From contig NZ_JAPWGW010000005.1 of assembly GCF_027213945.1 (NCBI RefSeq), positions 1-64,000 of the forward strand: a stretch of 64,000 nt of DNA. Direction: 5' to 3'. Positions within the stretch are counted from its first letter, which is position 1. Each line of letters starts with the position of its first letter. Origin of the DNA: Henriciella marina (GTDB lineage Bacteria; Pseudomonadota; Alphaproteobacteria; Caulobacterales; Hyphomonadaceae). The notes beneath the pieces are model-generated. The model had not been told where the DNA came from and searched no databases. It was given only the letters and a program-made list of their open reading frames with translations. Shown here in pieces: positions 17,532 to 25,647 of this stretch. Position numbers and translations under genes: made by a program.

Positions 17532-18424
17532 GCAGAATTGCCTGTTGGTGCGTCTGAAGCTTCAAGGCGCACCAGCACGGCGCTCGCATCGTCCTCCTGT
17601 TTTACCCTCGGTGCAGCTGTGCGACCGGGGTCGCCCGCTTCGAGGCGGCGTAGTTCCTCGTAGAGAAGGCCTAGACCGTTCCTCAGCGCCGCATCGATCA
17701 GCGTATCGGGCGTGTAAGCCTCGAAATGATCAATGAGCCGCGCAAACCCGTCTGTCATCAGCAGGAGGTCTGCCGGGCTGCGCAGGCAGAGCGTGCGTTC
17801 CTGAATATGACTTGCGGCTTCCGGAGCGATCGAGAACACCCAGTAGCCATCAGGCTTGTTCATGCGGCTGCGCTGTTCCTGGAGAAAGGCACGAAGCTCG
17901 CTTTTGGCCGCTTCGCTCTCATCGCCGTGGAAGGCGGCAAAGCGGTCCAGCATATGCGCGTCGCCGCCCCGTGAGAGATCTCCAATAATGTGTAGAAGCC
18001 CGCTGGATTCACGCACAATCGCGCTGCAGTCGCCGAGGCCCGAAAAGCGGATATGCACCCGGTGCCCGCTCTGCTCCCATCCGCAGTAGAGCGCAGCAGC
18101 CGAGGGGATCGCATATTCGGGTATGTGAGACTGAGACGTCTGCAGAAGATAGTCATCGCGAACACGGCCAACGATACGTCTCAAAGCCACGCGGATGGGT
18201 TCTGAGTTCTGCGGCAGGCCGGCAAAGTGGGTATCGAGTTGGGCGGCTAGCCAGGCGGCATCACTGCTGGCGCCACTGACATAGGTCTGGTCGCTCACAC
18301 CTGTTGCCCCGTCTATAACCCAGGCGTGTCCACATGAGGCAGCCACCGCGCCATTGGCGCGGTCGTCGTTCGGCGAGGTGCCGCCTGCACGGGAAAGCGA
18401 GTGGATGCGGTCGGGGGCCACCAT
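17528..18424 (-). CDS. PP2C-like serine/threonine phosphatase
   Basis: 298 residues. PPM/PP2C family metal-binding aspartate motifs are recognisable in order: NDDRAN near residue 20, VIDGATG near 37, GLGDCSAIV near 130, LLMTDGFARLID near 222 and EDDASAVLVRLE near the end. The divergence from the canonical GDSR motif suggests a specialised member. No kinase, anti-sigma factor or STAS gene lies beside it, so its substrate is unknown. No clear Shine-Dalgarno sequence is seen before the ATG. Confidence 0.75.
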   Translation of the reverse strand: MVAPDRIHSLSRAGGTSPNDDRANGAVAASCGHAWVIDGATGVSDQTYVSGASSDAAWLAAQLDTHFAGLPQNSEPIRVALRRIVGRVRDDYLLQTSQSHIPEYAIPSAAALYCGWEQSGHRVHIRFSGLGDCSAIVRESSGLLHIIGDLSRGGDAHMLDRFAAFHGDESEAAKSELRAFLQEQRSRMNKPDGYWVFSIAPEAASHIQERTLCLRSPADLLLMTDGFARLIDHFEAYTPDTLIDAALRNGLGLLYEELRRLEAGDPGRTAAPRVKQEDDASAVLVRLEASDAPTGNSA

Positions 18425-18599
18425 ATTTCGCGTATGACGCGATTCTTCGACACATTTACGTCTGCGACGTGAAGGTTTTCTGTCAGGGGTCGCCTTCCGC
18501 TTTTTTGTCGAGGGCCTCTGCTTGTGCTAGGGTCCACCCACGACGAGGGAGTTTGCAATCCGACAGAAAGCAAAGCGGAAGCCGCGTGCGAAGAGCGCG

Positions 18600-18731
18600 A
18601 TGAAGCGTCTACAGACGATCAAGGCCGTTTATGATGCACCTGACCGCGTGCGACGCAAATTCGGGCTGAAGCGTCGCCGCCTCAGCCCGAGTCAGAAATT
18701 GCTGCGTATGGTAAGTCGGTCATTTAGCTGA
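18600..18731 (+). CDS. Possible small basic protein
   Basis: A 43-codon frame from ATG 18600 to TGA 18731, encoding a strongly basic peptide (RVRRKFGLKRRRL). It sits in the 334-nt gap between the phosphatase and peroxiredoxin genes. The frame continues open and Lys/Arg-rich upstream of the ATG for about 23 codons, but no start codon is seen there. No strong ribosome-binding site precedes the ATG. Rest of the gap: nothing recognised. Confidence 0.3.
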   Translation: MKRLQTIKAVYDAPDRVRRKFGLKRRRLSPSQKLLRMVSRSFS

Positions 18732-18755
18732 CGGCAGCGCCGTCAATTTCAGACG
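18729..18755. terminator. Hairpin downstream of peroxiredoxin gene
   Basis: TGACGGC-AGC-GCCGTCA forms a 7-bp stem with a 3-nt loop (18729-18745) just past the peroxiredoxin stop and at the end of the small plus-strand frame. Followed on the plus strand by ATTTC, only a weak T-tract. Confidence 0.4.
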
Positions 18756-18758
18756 CGC

Positions 18759-19394
18759 CTACTTGTTCGGCTGCGCCGTGGTGCGCAGGTAGGGCTTGAT
18801 CGTCTTATATCCTTTCGGAAACATCTTGTCGGCGTCTTCATTGGATACGCTCGGTACGATGATGACGTCTTCGCCGTCCTGCCAGTTCACCGGCGTTGCG
18901 ACCTTGTAGCCGTCGGTCAGCTGTAGCGAGTCGATCAGGCGCAGGATTTCATCGAAGTTACGACCAGCGCTTGGGGGATAGATGATCGAGGCGCGGATCT
19001 TCTTCTTTGGGTCGATCACATAAACGGCGCGCACAGTCACTTTCGCATCCGCGTTCGGATGGATCATGTTGTAGAGCGTCGCGATCTTCTTATCCGGGTC
19101 GGCGATGAGTGGGAATTCCACCTTCGCGCCCTGTGTCTCTTCGACGTCCTTGATCCACGCCTTGTGGTCCTCAAGGCTGTCGGCAGAAATCACGATTGCC
19201 TTCGCGCCGCGCGCGGCAAGCTTGTCTTTCAGTTTTGCCGTGTAGCCGATCTCCGTTGTGCAGACAGGAGTAAAGTCTGCCGGGTGGGAGAAGAAGACAA
19301 CCCAGTCATCCCCGATCCAGTCGTGGAAGCTGATATTGCCTTCAGTGGTTTCGGCGTCGAAATCGGGTGCTGTATCACCTAGCAGAAGGCTCAT
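18759..19394 (-). CDS. 1-Cys peroxiredoxin (Prx6 type)
   Basis: 211 residues. Reduces hydrogen peroxide and alkyl hydroperoxides in the cytoplasm. The peroxidatic cysteine is C45 in PADFTPVCTTE. The long C-terminal extension (ATPVNWQDGEDVIIVPSVS, then FPKGYKTIKPYLRTT) is that of the Prx6 subfamily, and no resolving cysteine is visible, so it should be one-Cys. GGAGA lies 5 nt before the ATG. It stands alone; no thioredoxin reductase or OxyR gene is adjacent. Confidence 0.93.
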   Translation of the reverse strand: MSLLLGDTAPDFDAETTEGNISFHDWIGDDWVVFFSHPADFTPVCTTEIGYTAKLKDKLAARGAKAIVISADSLEDHKAWIKDVEETQGAKVEFPLIADPDKKIATLYNMIHPNADAKVTVRAVYVIDPKKKIRASIIYPPSAGRNFDEILRLIDSLQLTDGYKVATPVNWQDGEDVIIVPSVSNEDADKMFPKGYKTIKPYLRTTAQPNK

Positions 19395-19517
19395 GGCATT
19401 CTCCGTTGATTGCTATATCTTCGCCACACAGATTGGCGTCGGCGGGCTAGAGGACAAGTTCAGGGTGCTGATTTCGGTCTTTAATTTTACTAAGGCCACG
19501 CTGGCCGTCGAGCACGC

Positions 19518-20042
19518 ATGAAACGTCTGATCCTGCTTCGCCATGCCAAGACTGAACTCTGGAATGAAGGAGTTTCGGACCGCGACCGCAAGCTCGTAGC
19601 CCGCGGGCACAAGGATGCCCAAGCGATTGGCAATGAGCTGAAAGCGAGAGGATGGGTGCCCGATGCGGCGCTTGTTTCAAGTGCGCGGCGCACGCGGGAG
19701 ACTTGGCGCCATCTTCAGGAATTCTTTCCAGCGTGCGAGGCAAAGCTATCGGACACGCTATACCTTGCGAGCGTTCCGACCATTCTCGACCAGGTGACAC
19801 TGGCAGCGCCCAAGAGCTCGACCCTTATGGTCATCGGGCACAATCCGGGAATGCAGGAAGCGGCGCTGTCGATCCTGCGTGAAGCGGGAACGAATGATGA
19901 GATCGCGGCGCGCAAGCTTGGGGAGAAGCTGCCAACAGGAACGGCGGTCCTGTTTGAATCCGAGGAAGACGAAGCGTTCACGCCTGTTCATTTCAAAATG
20001 ATGGGCTGGATCAGGCCGAAATCACTTCGCGCCCAAATATAG
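19518..20042 (+). CDS. SixA-type histidine phosphatase
   Basis: 174 residues, phosphoglycerate-mutase-like histidine phosphatase. The phosphohistidine motif RHAKTE is at the N-terminus and the second catalytic histidine lies in VIGHNPGMQEAAL. The short length and LARGHKDAQAIG context match SixA, which dephosphorylates phosphohistidine in Hpt or PTS proteins in E. coli. The start shows no strong Shine-Dalgarno sequence. A strong terminator follows the stop immediately. Confidence 0.85.
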   Translation: MKRLILLRHAKTELWNEGVSDRDRKLVARGHKDAQAIGNELKARGWVPDAALVSSARRTRETWRHLQEFFPACEAKLSDTLYLASVPTILDQVTLAAPKSSTLMVIGHNPGMQEAALSILREAGTNDEIAARKLGEKLPTGTAVLFESEEDEAFTPVHFKMMGWIRPKSLRAQI

Positions 20043-20078
20043 GACCGCCCTGCCGGGCGGGGCAGGGCGGTCTGTTTT
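20043..20078 (+). terminator. Rho-independent terminator
   Basis: Perfect 12-bp stem GACCGCCCTGCC (20043-20054) with GGCAGGGCGGTC (20061-20072), loop GGGCGG, then TGTTTT. It begins right after the SixA-type stop codon. Confidence 0.9.
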
Positions 20079-20143
20079 CAGGGCCCCGGCAGGTTGGGGC
20101 GCGATGAGAGTGAGAGTCCCTGCCGGGGTTGCCTGAAGCTTGA

Positions 20144-20338
20144 TCAGACGCGTCCGGCAAGCCTGTTGTGGCGGCGGCGACGCTGGACCAGAAGGGTGGG
20201 CTTCCAGATCCCGGCATTGTCGTTGGCAGCCTTTCCGGACACGCGTCCGGTGGTGCCTGCGAGCACCGGCGCCATGCCGGTGTTGGTCGCAGTCTGTTCC
20301 AGACGGGGTTGGCGGGTCTGGGAGGCGAGCGGTTGCAT
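20144..20338 (-). CDS. Small basic protein
   Basis: 64 residues with no recognised domain. Support for a real gene is the AAGGAG (20348-20353) 9 nt before the ATG at 20338. The product has a Gln/Arg/Thr-rich N-terminus, a central AANDNAGIWKP segment, and a basic end QRRRRHNRLAGRV. It is divergent-side neighbour to an AT-rich repeat island about 100 bp upstream, which could carry its promoter. Function unknown. Confidence 0.55.
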   Translation of the reverse strand: MQPLASQTRQPRLEQTATNTGMAPVLAGTTGRVSGKAANDNAGIWKPTLLVQRRRRHNRLAGRV

Positions 20339-20451
20339 CTGATATTACTCCTTCGTTGCAAGTTTCCGGTCTTCTTGTGCCGGTTGGTTGGTTGTCTGCC
20401 GGGGCGGGTTTGTCTCTGTGCCGCCGACGAGATTGATCTAGCAACGAAATT

Positions 20452-20543
20452 ATTGTTTTTCAATATACGATTATCGAAAAACAATGTGTTTTCTTAAAAT
20501 CTGTATATAATTCAGGGGGATAAAAATTACTGTTTTTCGATAA
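20452..20543. repeat. AT-rich island with repeated TTATCGAAAAACA motif
   Basis: ATTGTTTTTC (20452-20461) and GAAAAACAAT (20476-20485) form a perfect 10-bp inverted repeat. TTATCGAAAAACA (20471-20483) recurs exactly as its complement at 20531-20543. So one motif occurs three times in about 90 bp of AT-rich DNA, in a GC-rich genome, between the small protein gene (20338) and DUF2256 (stop at 20555). This looks like a regulator-binding region or a small mobile or foreign remnant. I do not recognise the motif with certainty. Confidence 0.7.
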
Positions 20544-20554
20544 ACGGACTTGCG

Positions 20555-20725
20555 TCAGCTCTTTTTGGCTTCGCCGCGGCACCGTTTCGAGCAGTACATC
20601 ACCTCGTCCCAGACCGATTCCCACTTCTTGCGCCACGAAAAGGGGCGCTGGCAGGCAGGACAGGTCTTCTGCGGAAGATCGCTTTTGCGGACCATTTTGT
20701 TGGAGGTGCGTTTTCTGTCTGTCAT
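20555..20725 (-). CDS. DUF2256 small zinc-finger-like protein
   Basis: 56 residues. The DUF2256 core is plain: KSDLPQKTCPACQRPFSWR, WESVWDEVMYCSKRC, with two CxxC/CxxxC cysteine pairs that likely bind zinc. The start ATG at 20725 has AAGG close upstream; a second ATG ten codons in lacks a site. The family often sits beside photolyase or FAD-amine-oxidase genes, and here it is divergent from an FAD protein gene 57 bp away. Molecular role unknown. Confidence 0.88.
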   Translation of the reverse strand: MTDRKRTSNKMVRKSDLPQKTCPACQRPFSWRKKWESVWDEVMYCSKRCRGEAKKS

Positions 20726-20782
20726 CAACCTTGCCTTCTTCACCGTTAAACTAGGTCTCAGACGGGAGCAGGAGAAGTCGGG

Positions 20783-21772
20783 ATGGCGATTGCAATCATT
20801 GGCGCAGGCGTTGCGGGTCTTAGTGCGGCCTCGGATATGAAGAGAGCAGGCCGCGAGGTCGTGATCTTTGATAAGGGGCGAGGCGCTGGTGGCAGGCTGT
20901 CGACCCGGCGCGCATCCACGCCTGCTGGAGACCTGCGTTTCGATCACGGCGCGCAATTCTTCACGGCCCGCGATACTGGTTTCCGCGCGCTCGTTTCGGA
21001 TCTTGAAAGCAGAGGCCATGTGGCGAAATGGGCGCCGTCGCGCGTGGCGCTCTCCACTGATGGCGGGACCTGGTCACCAGCGCCGCTTCACTCTGAAGAC
21101 GACTGGTATGTCGGCGCGCCGTCCATGAATTCTTTGGTCAAGGGGATGGCTGAAGGCCACGATGTGCGCTGGGGAGAGCGTGCCACCGGGCTCTCCATAC
21201 GAGAGGACGGCCGATATGTGCACATTGACGCGTCTGGCTGGCAGGGTCCGTTCGAGACGGTCATTTTTGCGATCCCTGCCGAACAGGCGCGCGAGCTGCT
21301 TGCTGATACCAGTCCTGAACTTGCCAGTGAGGCCGCCGCCTCCGTGACCGCTCCGTGCTGGGCGGTCATGCTAGCCTTCGATACCCCGATCGAGACCGGA
21401 TGGGATGTGGCCGAGGTATCCGGCTCGCCGCTGAACCTTCTGGTGCGAAACAGCTCCAAGCCGGGCCGAGCGAATGAAGAGACGTTCGTTCTGCACGCAA
21501 CACCGGAATGGACGCGGACGAATGTCGATATGGAGAAGGAACAGGTGGCTGAAGAGTTGTCCGGCCTCTTCAGTCAGATAACGGGCGCAGGCGCGCCATC
21601 GCTCGCTGCGGCGCATCGCTGGCTCTATGCGAAGACGGAGACGGCTGCCGCGAGCCCCTATGGCTGGGATGAAGCGCAGCGCATTGGCGTCATAGGCGAC
21701 TGGCGCATCGCGCCGCGGATAGAGGCAGCGTGGCAAAGTGGACACGCGCTTGCGGCCAGTTTGGTTGATTGA
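20783..21772 (+). CDS. Renalase-like FAD-dependent oxidoreductase
   Basis: 329 residues. The N-terminal dinucleotide-binding motif AIIGAGVAGLSAASDMKRAG with the acid at VVIFDKGRGAGGRLSTRR is that of the amine oxidase/renalase group. FDHGAQFFT and the C-terminal IGVIGDWRIAPRIEAAWQSGHALA (FAD-binding end) are family-typical. AGGAG lies 8 nt before the ATG. Substrate unknown; renalases oxidise isomeric NAD(P)H forms. Divergent from DUF2256, as is common for this pair. Confidence 0.85.
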   Translation: MAIAIIGAGVAGLSAASDMKRAGREVVIFDKGRGAGGRLSTRRASTPAGDLRFDHGAQFFTARDTGFRALVSDLESRGHVAKWAPSRVALSTDGGTWSPAPLHSEDDWYVGAPSMNSLVKGMAEGHDVRWGERATGLSIREDGRYVHIDASGWQGPFETVIFAIPAEQARELLADTSPELASEAAASVTAPCWAVMLAFDTPIETGWDVAEVSGSPLNLLVRNSSKPGRANEETFVLHATPEWTRTNVDMEKEQVAEELSGLFSQITGAGAPSLAAAHRWLYAKTETAAASPYGWDEAQRIGVIGDWRIAPRIEAAWQSGHALAASLVD

Positions 21773-21818
21773 GCAGCCGCAACCTTGAATTAAGGAATCT
21801 TCGTGTTTCTATCGCCCC

Positions 21819-23261
21819 ATGCATGTGGGGGGACAAGAAGACAATGTCGTCTGGCTAGAGCCAGGCGACGCGAAGCCAGCAGCCGGCGCCCCCCGGCTTC
21901 TGGAAGCGCTTGCTTTTTCCAGGGCCTTGCCGCCGATCCTTAGCGCAGAACAACGCCTCACCAGATGGCAATGGGAAATCTTCGGCGCTTTCCTGATGCT
22001 GGTCATCATCGCGCTTCTGTTGGCGCCGGTTCTGTTGGGCGTAGCGGCGAAGGTGGTGTTCTGGCTGCTCTTCTCAATGACCGTCGTCTGGCGCCTTGCC
22101 CTGACCATCGTCGGCGCGCTGGAGCGAGTGGCCGGCCCTCGCCAATCTGCATCCCCATCCATTCCGGACAATGAACTGCCGGTCTATTCGGTCCTGATTG
22201 CCCTTCGTCATGAACAGAACATGATGGATCAGCTCGCCGCCAGTATAAGAGCGATAAACTGGCCGGCCGAGCGTCTAGATATCCTGCTTCTCATCGAAGA
22301 GGACGATGTCGCAACCTACGAGGCGGCAATGAATGCGGACTTCCCGAATGGAACTGTCTGCATAACCATCCCGCCCGGTGAGCCGATGACCAAACCGCGC
22401 GCGCTGAACTATGGCCTCGCAGCAGCGCTGGGAGAGTATGTGACTGTGCTCGATGCGGAGGACCGCCCGCATCCGGATCAGCTGAGAGCGGCCTACGAAA
22501 CCTTCTGCCGCGAGGGCGAAGATGTCCGCTGCGTGCAGGCGCCTCTCATCGCCAGTAACGGCGCTGATGGGTGGCTACAGGCCCAGTGGTCGCTCGAATA
22601 CGCGGTGCAGTTCGGCCTTCATGTGCCAGCTTTGGCAAGTCTCAGCCTTCCCGTCATGCTGGGCGGAACGAGCAATCACTTCCGCCGCCATGACCTGATC
22701 GCCTTTGGCGGCTGGGACGCGTGGAATGTTACGGAAGATGCTGACCTAGGCATCCGGATCGCGCGCCTCGGTGGGCGGACCGCAACAATCCGTGCCGGAA
22801 CGCGAGAGACCGCGCCAGAGTCTCTTCCCGTCTGGACCAGCCAGCGTAGCCGCTGGATCAAGGGCTTTGTCCAGACCTGGCTTGTCTGCATGCGAACCCC
22901 TGTGACTTTGTTGTTGGAACTCGGGCTGTTGCGCTGGACCAGTCTTCAATTGACCCTTGGCGGCGCCATCGTCAGCGCGTTTCTCTACGGCCCGATGGTT
23001 TTAATGATCCTGCTTGGAACGCTTTTCCCCTCCTTCTTCAACTATACGCCGGTGGACTTCGGCCTGTTCATGGCCGGCATGACGGGATGCGTGGTTGCTG
23101 ACTGCCTGGCGCCCGGAAAGTGGACGGTGTCGCGCGTGATTGCGATCATCACACGGCCGTTTTACTGGCCTCTTTTGACAGCTGCTGCCGTCAAGGCTGT
23201 GATCGGGCTTGTGCTTCGTCCTTTCTACTGGGCCAAGACGCCCCATATCCCTTCGGCATAA
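21819..23261 (+). CDS. Membrane glycosyltransferase, family 2
   Basis: 480 residues, processive-type GT2. Hydrophobic segments near 45-95 precede the catalytic domain: nucleotide-binding YSVLIALRHEQ, acidic LDAEDRP, the TEDADLG motif and SQRSRWIKG (the QxxRW-type acceptor motif). Three or four membrane segments follow. This layout is shared with enzymes that make and export polysaccharide or add sugars at the inner membrane. No other polysaccharide gene is adjacent; a short membrane protein gene follows 15 nt later and may be co-expressed. Confidence 0.85.
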   Translation: MHVGGQEDNVVWLEPGDAKPAAGAPRLLEALAFSRALPPILSAEQRLTRWQWEIFGAFLMLVIIALLLAPVLLGVAAKVVFWLLFSMTVVWRLALTIVGALERVAGPRQSASPSIPDNELPVYSVLIALRHEQNMMDQLAASIRAINWPAERLDILLLIEEDDVATYEAAMNADFPNGTVCITIPPGEPMTKPRALNYGLAAALGEYVTVLDAEDRPHPDQLRAAYETFCREGEDVRCVQAPLIASNGADGWLQAQWSLEYAVQFGLHVPALASLSLPVMLGGTSNHFRRHDLIAFGGWDAWNVTEDADLGIRIARLGGRTATIRAGTRETAPESLPVWTSQRSRWIKGFVQTWLVCMRTPVTLLLELGLLRWTSLQLTLGGAIVSAFLYGPMVLMILLGTLFPSFFNYTPVDFGLFMAGMTGCVVADCLAPGKWTVSRVIAIITRPFYWPLLTAAAVKAVIGLVLRPFYWAKTPHIPSA

Positions 23262-23275
23262 ACCCTGGGGCATTC

Positions 23276-23503
23276 ATGCTGGACTGGATCATACCTATCG
23301 GGCTCATCACCCTGTTCTCCATAACCATGGTGTATTCAAACATGAGGCTTGGAAAACCGCGGCGCGATGGACGGCCGAACAAATTGCCATGGGGGTTCAT
23401 CATGGTGTTCTGCGTACTCGGCATATTCCTCATGGTTGTTCACCTGTTCAATCTTGCTGGTTTCGAAACCGGACCCGAACACAGCCTGCTTGGGCGCTTC
23501 TAA
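23276..23503 (+). CDS. Small two-helix membrane protein
   Basis: 75 residues with two hydrophobic helices (about 4-21 and 38-62) joined by a basic loop NMRLGKPRRDGRPNK. No known family recognised. It begins 15 nt after the glycosyltransferase stop on the same strand, so a role with that enzyme is possible but unproven. Confidence 0.6.
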   Translation: MLDWIIPIGLITLFSITMVYSNMRLGKPRRDGRPNKLPWGFIMVFCVLGIFLMVVHLFNLAGFETGPEHSLLGRF

Positions 23504-23574
23504 CTCCAAAATTTGATGCTCCTTGCCGACATCTCGTTTCGGGTCTAGAACAAATACGGAACAGAGGGGTGGGA

Positions 23575-23946
23575 ATGAGCAGGGATGTGTTGAAAGCCGT
23601 CGGTGAAACGCTCGTCGCGGCGAATAATGATGGCAGCTACAAGCAACTGATCGACACGATTTACGACGTCGACTGCGTGTCAGTTGAATCGGCGCCGCCG
23701 CCCGGCGGAAGCGCTGAGGCTTGCGGCATCGAAGCTATCAAGGGGAAGTGGGCCTGGTGGGAAGATAATCACGACGTCCACGAGACAGAGGCGCACGGTC
23801 CATATCTTCATGGTGACGATCGTTTCGGCGTCGTCTTCACGATTGATGTGACCGATAAGAGCTCAGGCGAGCGGGTGAAGATGCAGGAAATTGCCCTCTA
23901 CACTGTGAATGATGGCAAGATCGTGCGTGAGGAATTCTTCTACTAG
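23575..23946 (+). CDS. SnoaL/NTF2-like protein
   Basis: 123 residues. Size, the N-terminal helix pair and the terminal strands (MQEIALYTVNDGKIVREEFFY) fit the nuclear transport factor 2/SnoaL-like cone fold. The start is set by GAGGGG before ATG 23575, although the frame runs open far upstream. Function is not deducible; such proteins can be small enzymes or ligand binders. Confidence 0.75.
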   Translation: MSRDVLKAVGETLVAANNDGSYKQLIDTIYDVDCVSVESAPPPGGSAEACGIEAIKGKWAWWEDNHDVHETEAHGPYLHGDDRFGVVFTIDVTDKSSGERVKMQEIALYTVNDGKIVREEFFY

Positions 23947-24075
23947 GCAGAAGATGACCTGACTTTCTGATCGTGCGTCAGATCGGCCTTGTCGCAGCGT
24001 CGGGTCGTGACGCAGAGCGCGGCAACGGCTATGTCACTATCAGATACGACAGGATAGCTTGAGGGAGCCGAAACC

Positions 24076-25290
24076 ATGCCATTTGACGCGCCATCCGATC
24101 CAGATGCCTTCCGCGAGAAAGTTCGCGGCTGGCTCGAAGAGAACTGCCCGGAATCCATGCGCACGCCGATGCCAGAAGACGAAGTCGTCTGGGGCGGCCG
24201 CCGTGAAAAATTCAAGAACCCGGACTCCAAGGTCTGGCTGGAGCGTATGGCCAATCAGGGCTGGACAGCCCCCACTTGGCCAAAGGAATATGGCGGCGGC
24301 GGTCTTACCCGTGAACAGGCAAAGATCCTTGAGCAGGAAATGGCACGGATCGGCGCTCGCACGCCGCTCTTTTCGTTCGGTCTCTGGATGTTTGGTCCGG
24401 CTCTGATCGAGTTCGGCAATGAAGAGCAAAAGAAACGCTTCCTGCCAGACATCGTTCACGGCAAGACGCGTTGGTGCCAGGGTTATTCTGAGCCGGGTGC
24501 CGGCTCTGACCTTGCAGGTCTGCAGACCAAGTGTGAGGACAAAGGCGACCACTATCTGATCAACGGTCAGAAAGTCTGGACCTCCTATGCCAATGAAGCC
24601 GACTGGATTTTCTGCCTCGTGCGCACCGACAATACGGTCAAGCATGAAGGCATCAGCTTCATCCTTTTCGACATGGAAAGCGAAGGCGTAGAAACGCGCC
24701 CGATCAAACTGATCTCCGGGTCTTCGCCATTCTGCGAGACCTTCTTCTCTGATGTCAAAGTCCCGAAAGACCAGCTCGTCGGCGAAGTGAATGGCGGCTG
24801 GAAGATCGCCAAGCGCCTGCTGCAGCATGAGCGCTCATCGATTTCCGCCAGCGGCTTCGGGTCTGCCCGCGGCACCGGCATGCTGGAGCTTGAGGAGTAC
24901 GCGAAAATCCATGTCGGCACTGACGGTGACGGCAAGCTGCTCGATGGTGACCTGCGTGGACGTATCGCCGAGCACCAGATGTACACCAAGGCCTTCAACC
25001 TGACTGTCCAGCGCAGCCAGCAGCAGGCGAAGGCGGGACAGGAAGTCGGCCACACCGCATCGATTATCAAATACGCGGCGGCCAAGATGAACCAGGACAA
25101 GCACGAGCTCATGATCGAATCGCTTGGCACTGAGGGGCTTGGCTGGGAAGGTGAAGGTTTTGACCGCGGTGCCAAGATGGTCACTCGCGGCTGGTTGCGC
25201 TCGAAAGGCAATTCGATCGAGGGTGGCACGAGCGAGATCAATCTCAACGTGGTGTCCAAACGCGTACTCGGCCTTCGGGACCACCAATGA
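24076..25290 (+). CDS. Acyl-CoA dehydrogenase family protein
   Basis: 404 residues, FAD enzyme that introduces the alpha-beta double bond in acyl-CoA. Three-domain layout: N-terminal helices, middle beta domain (RWCQGYSEPGAGSDLAGLQT, INGQKVWTSYA) and C-terminal helices ending IEGGTSEINLNVVSKRVLGL. Its gene overlaps the next by ATGA and a second dehydrogenase follows, so the pair may form a heteromeric enzyme as described for actinobacterial sterol side-chain FadE pairs; that is inference. Confidence 0.9.
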   Translation: MPFDAPSDPDAFREKVRGWLEENCPESMRTPMPEDEVVWGGRREKFKNPDSKVWLERMANQGWTAPTWPKEYGGGGLTREQAKILEQEMARIGARTPLFSFGLWMFGPALIEFGNEEQKKRFLPDIVHGKTRWCQGYSEPGAGSDLAGLQTKCEDKGDHYLINGQKVWTSYANEADWIFCLVRTDNTVKHEGISFILFDMESEGVETRPIKLISGSSPFCETFFSDVKVPKDQLVGEVNGGWKIAKRLLQHERSSISASGFGSARGTGMLELEEYAKIHVGTDGDGKLLDGDLRGRIAEHQMYTKAFNLTVQRSQQQAKAGQEVGHTASIIKYAAAKMNQDKHELMIESLGTEGLGWEGEGFDRGAKMVTRGWLRSKGNSIEGGTSEINLNVVSKRVLGLRDHQ

Positions 25291-25640
25291 TGCGTGGTTT
25301 TCTCATCGCAGGCTTGATGTTGGCCGCTACGCCAGTTGCTGTCGCTGAACAGCCCATGCAGGGTTGGTGCTTCAAGCACCCCAGCGATGACGTGGGCGCA
25401 AATATATTTGCGTCGACCGTCAGCGAAGATTCGGACGCCGTGAAACTTGTTTTCACGGACGCCGAAGAGAACCAGAACACCTTCAATCTGAGCGCTGTCG
25501 GCGTGAACGAATATGCGCTCGAGGGCGGCAGGGACGGCGACGGCGTCGTCTTCCGCGCCGATGGCCATTTGGAAATGTATGACTCGGAAGGCGAAAGCGG
25601 ATCCGCTGCGCCAAGCACCGAACACGACTGTATAGGATAA
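25287..25640 (+). CDS. Small secreted hypothetical protein
   Basis: 117 residues with a signal peptide (MMRGFLIAGLMLAATPVAVAEQ) and an acidic mature part with two cysteines (GWCFKH and HDCIG). Its start overlaps the upstream acyl-CoA dehydrogenase stop (ATGA) and it ends 7 nt before the next dehydrogenase, so it is translationally embedded between two cytoplasmic enzymes. No domain recognised. Confidence 0.7.
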   Translation: MMRGFLIAGLMLAATPVAVAEQPMQGWCFKHPSDDVGANIFASTVSEDSDAVKLVFTDAEENQNTFNLSAVGVNEYALEGGRDGDGVVFRADGHLEMYDSEGESGSAAPSTEHDCIG

Positions 25641-25647
25641 GAGACCG

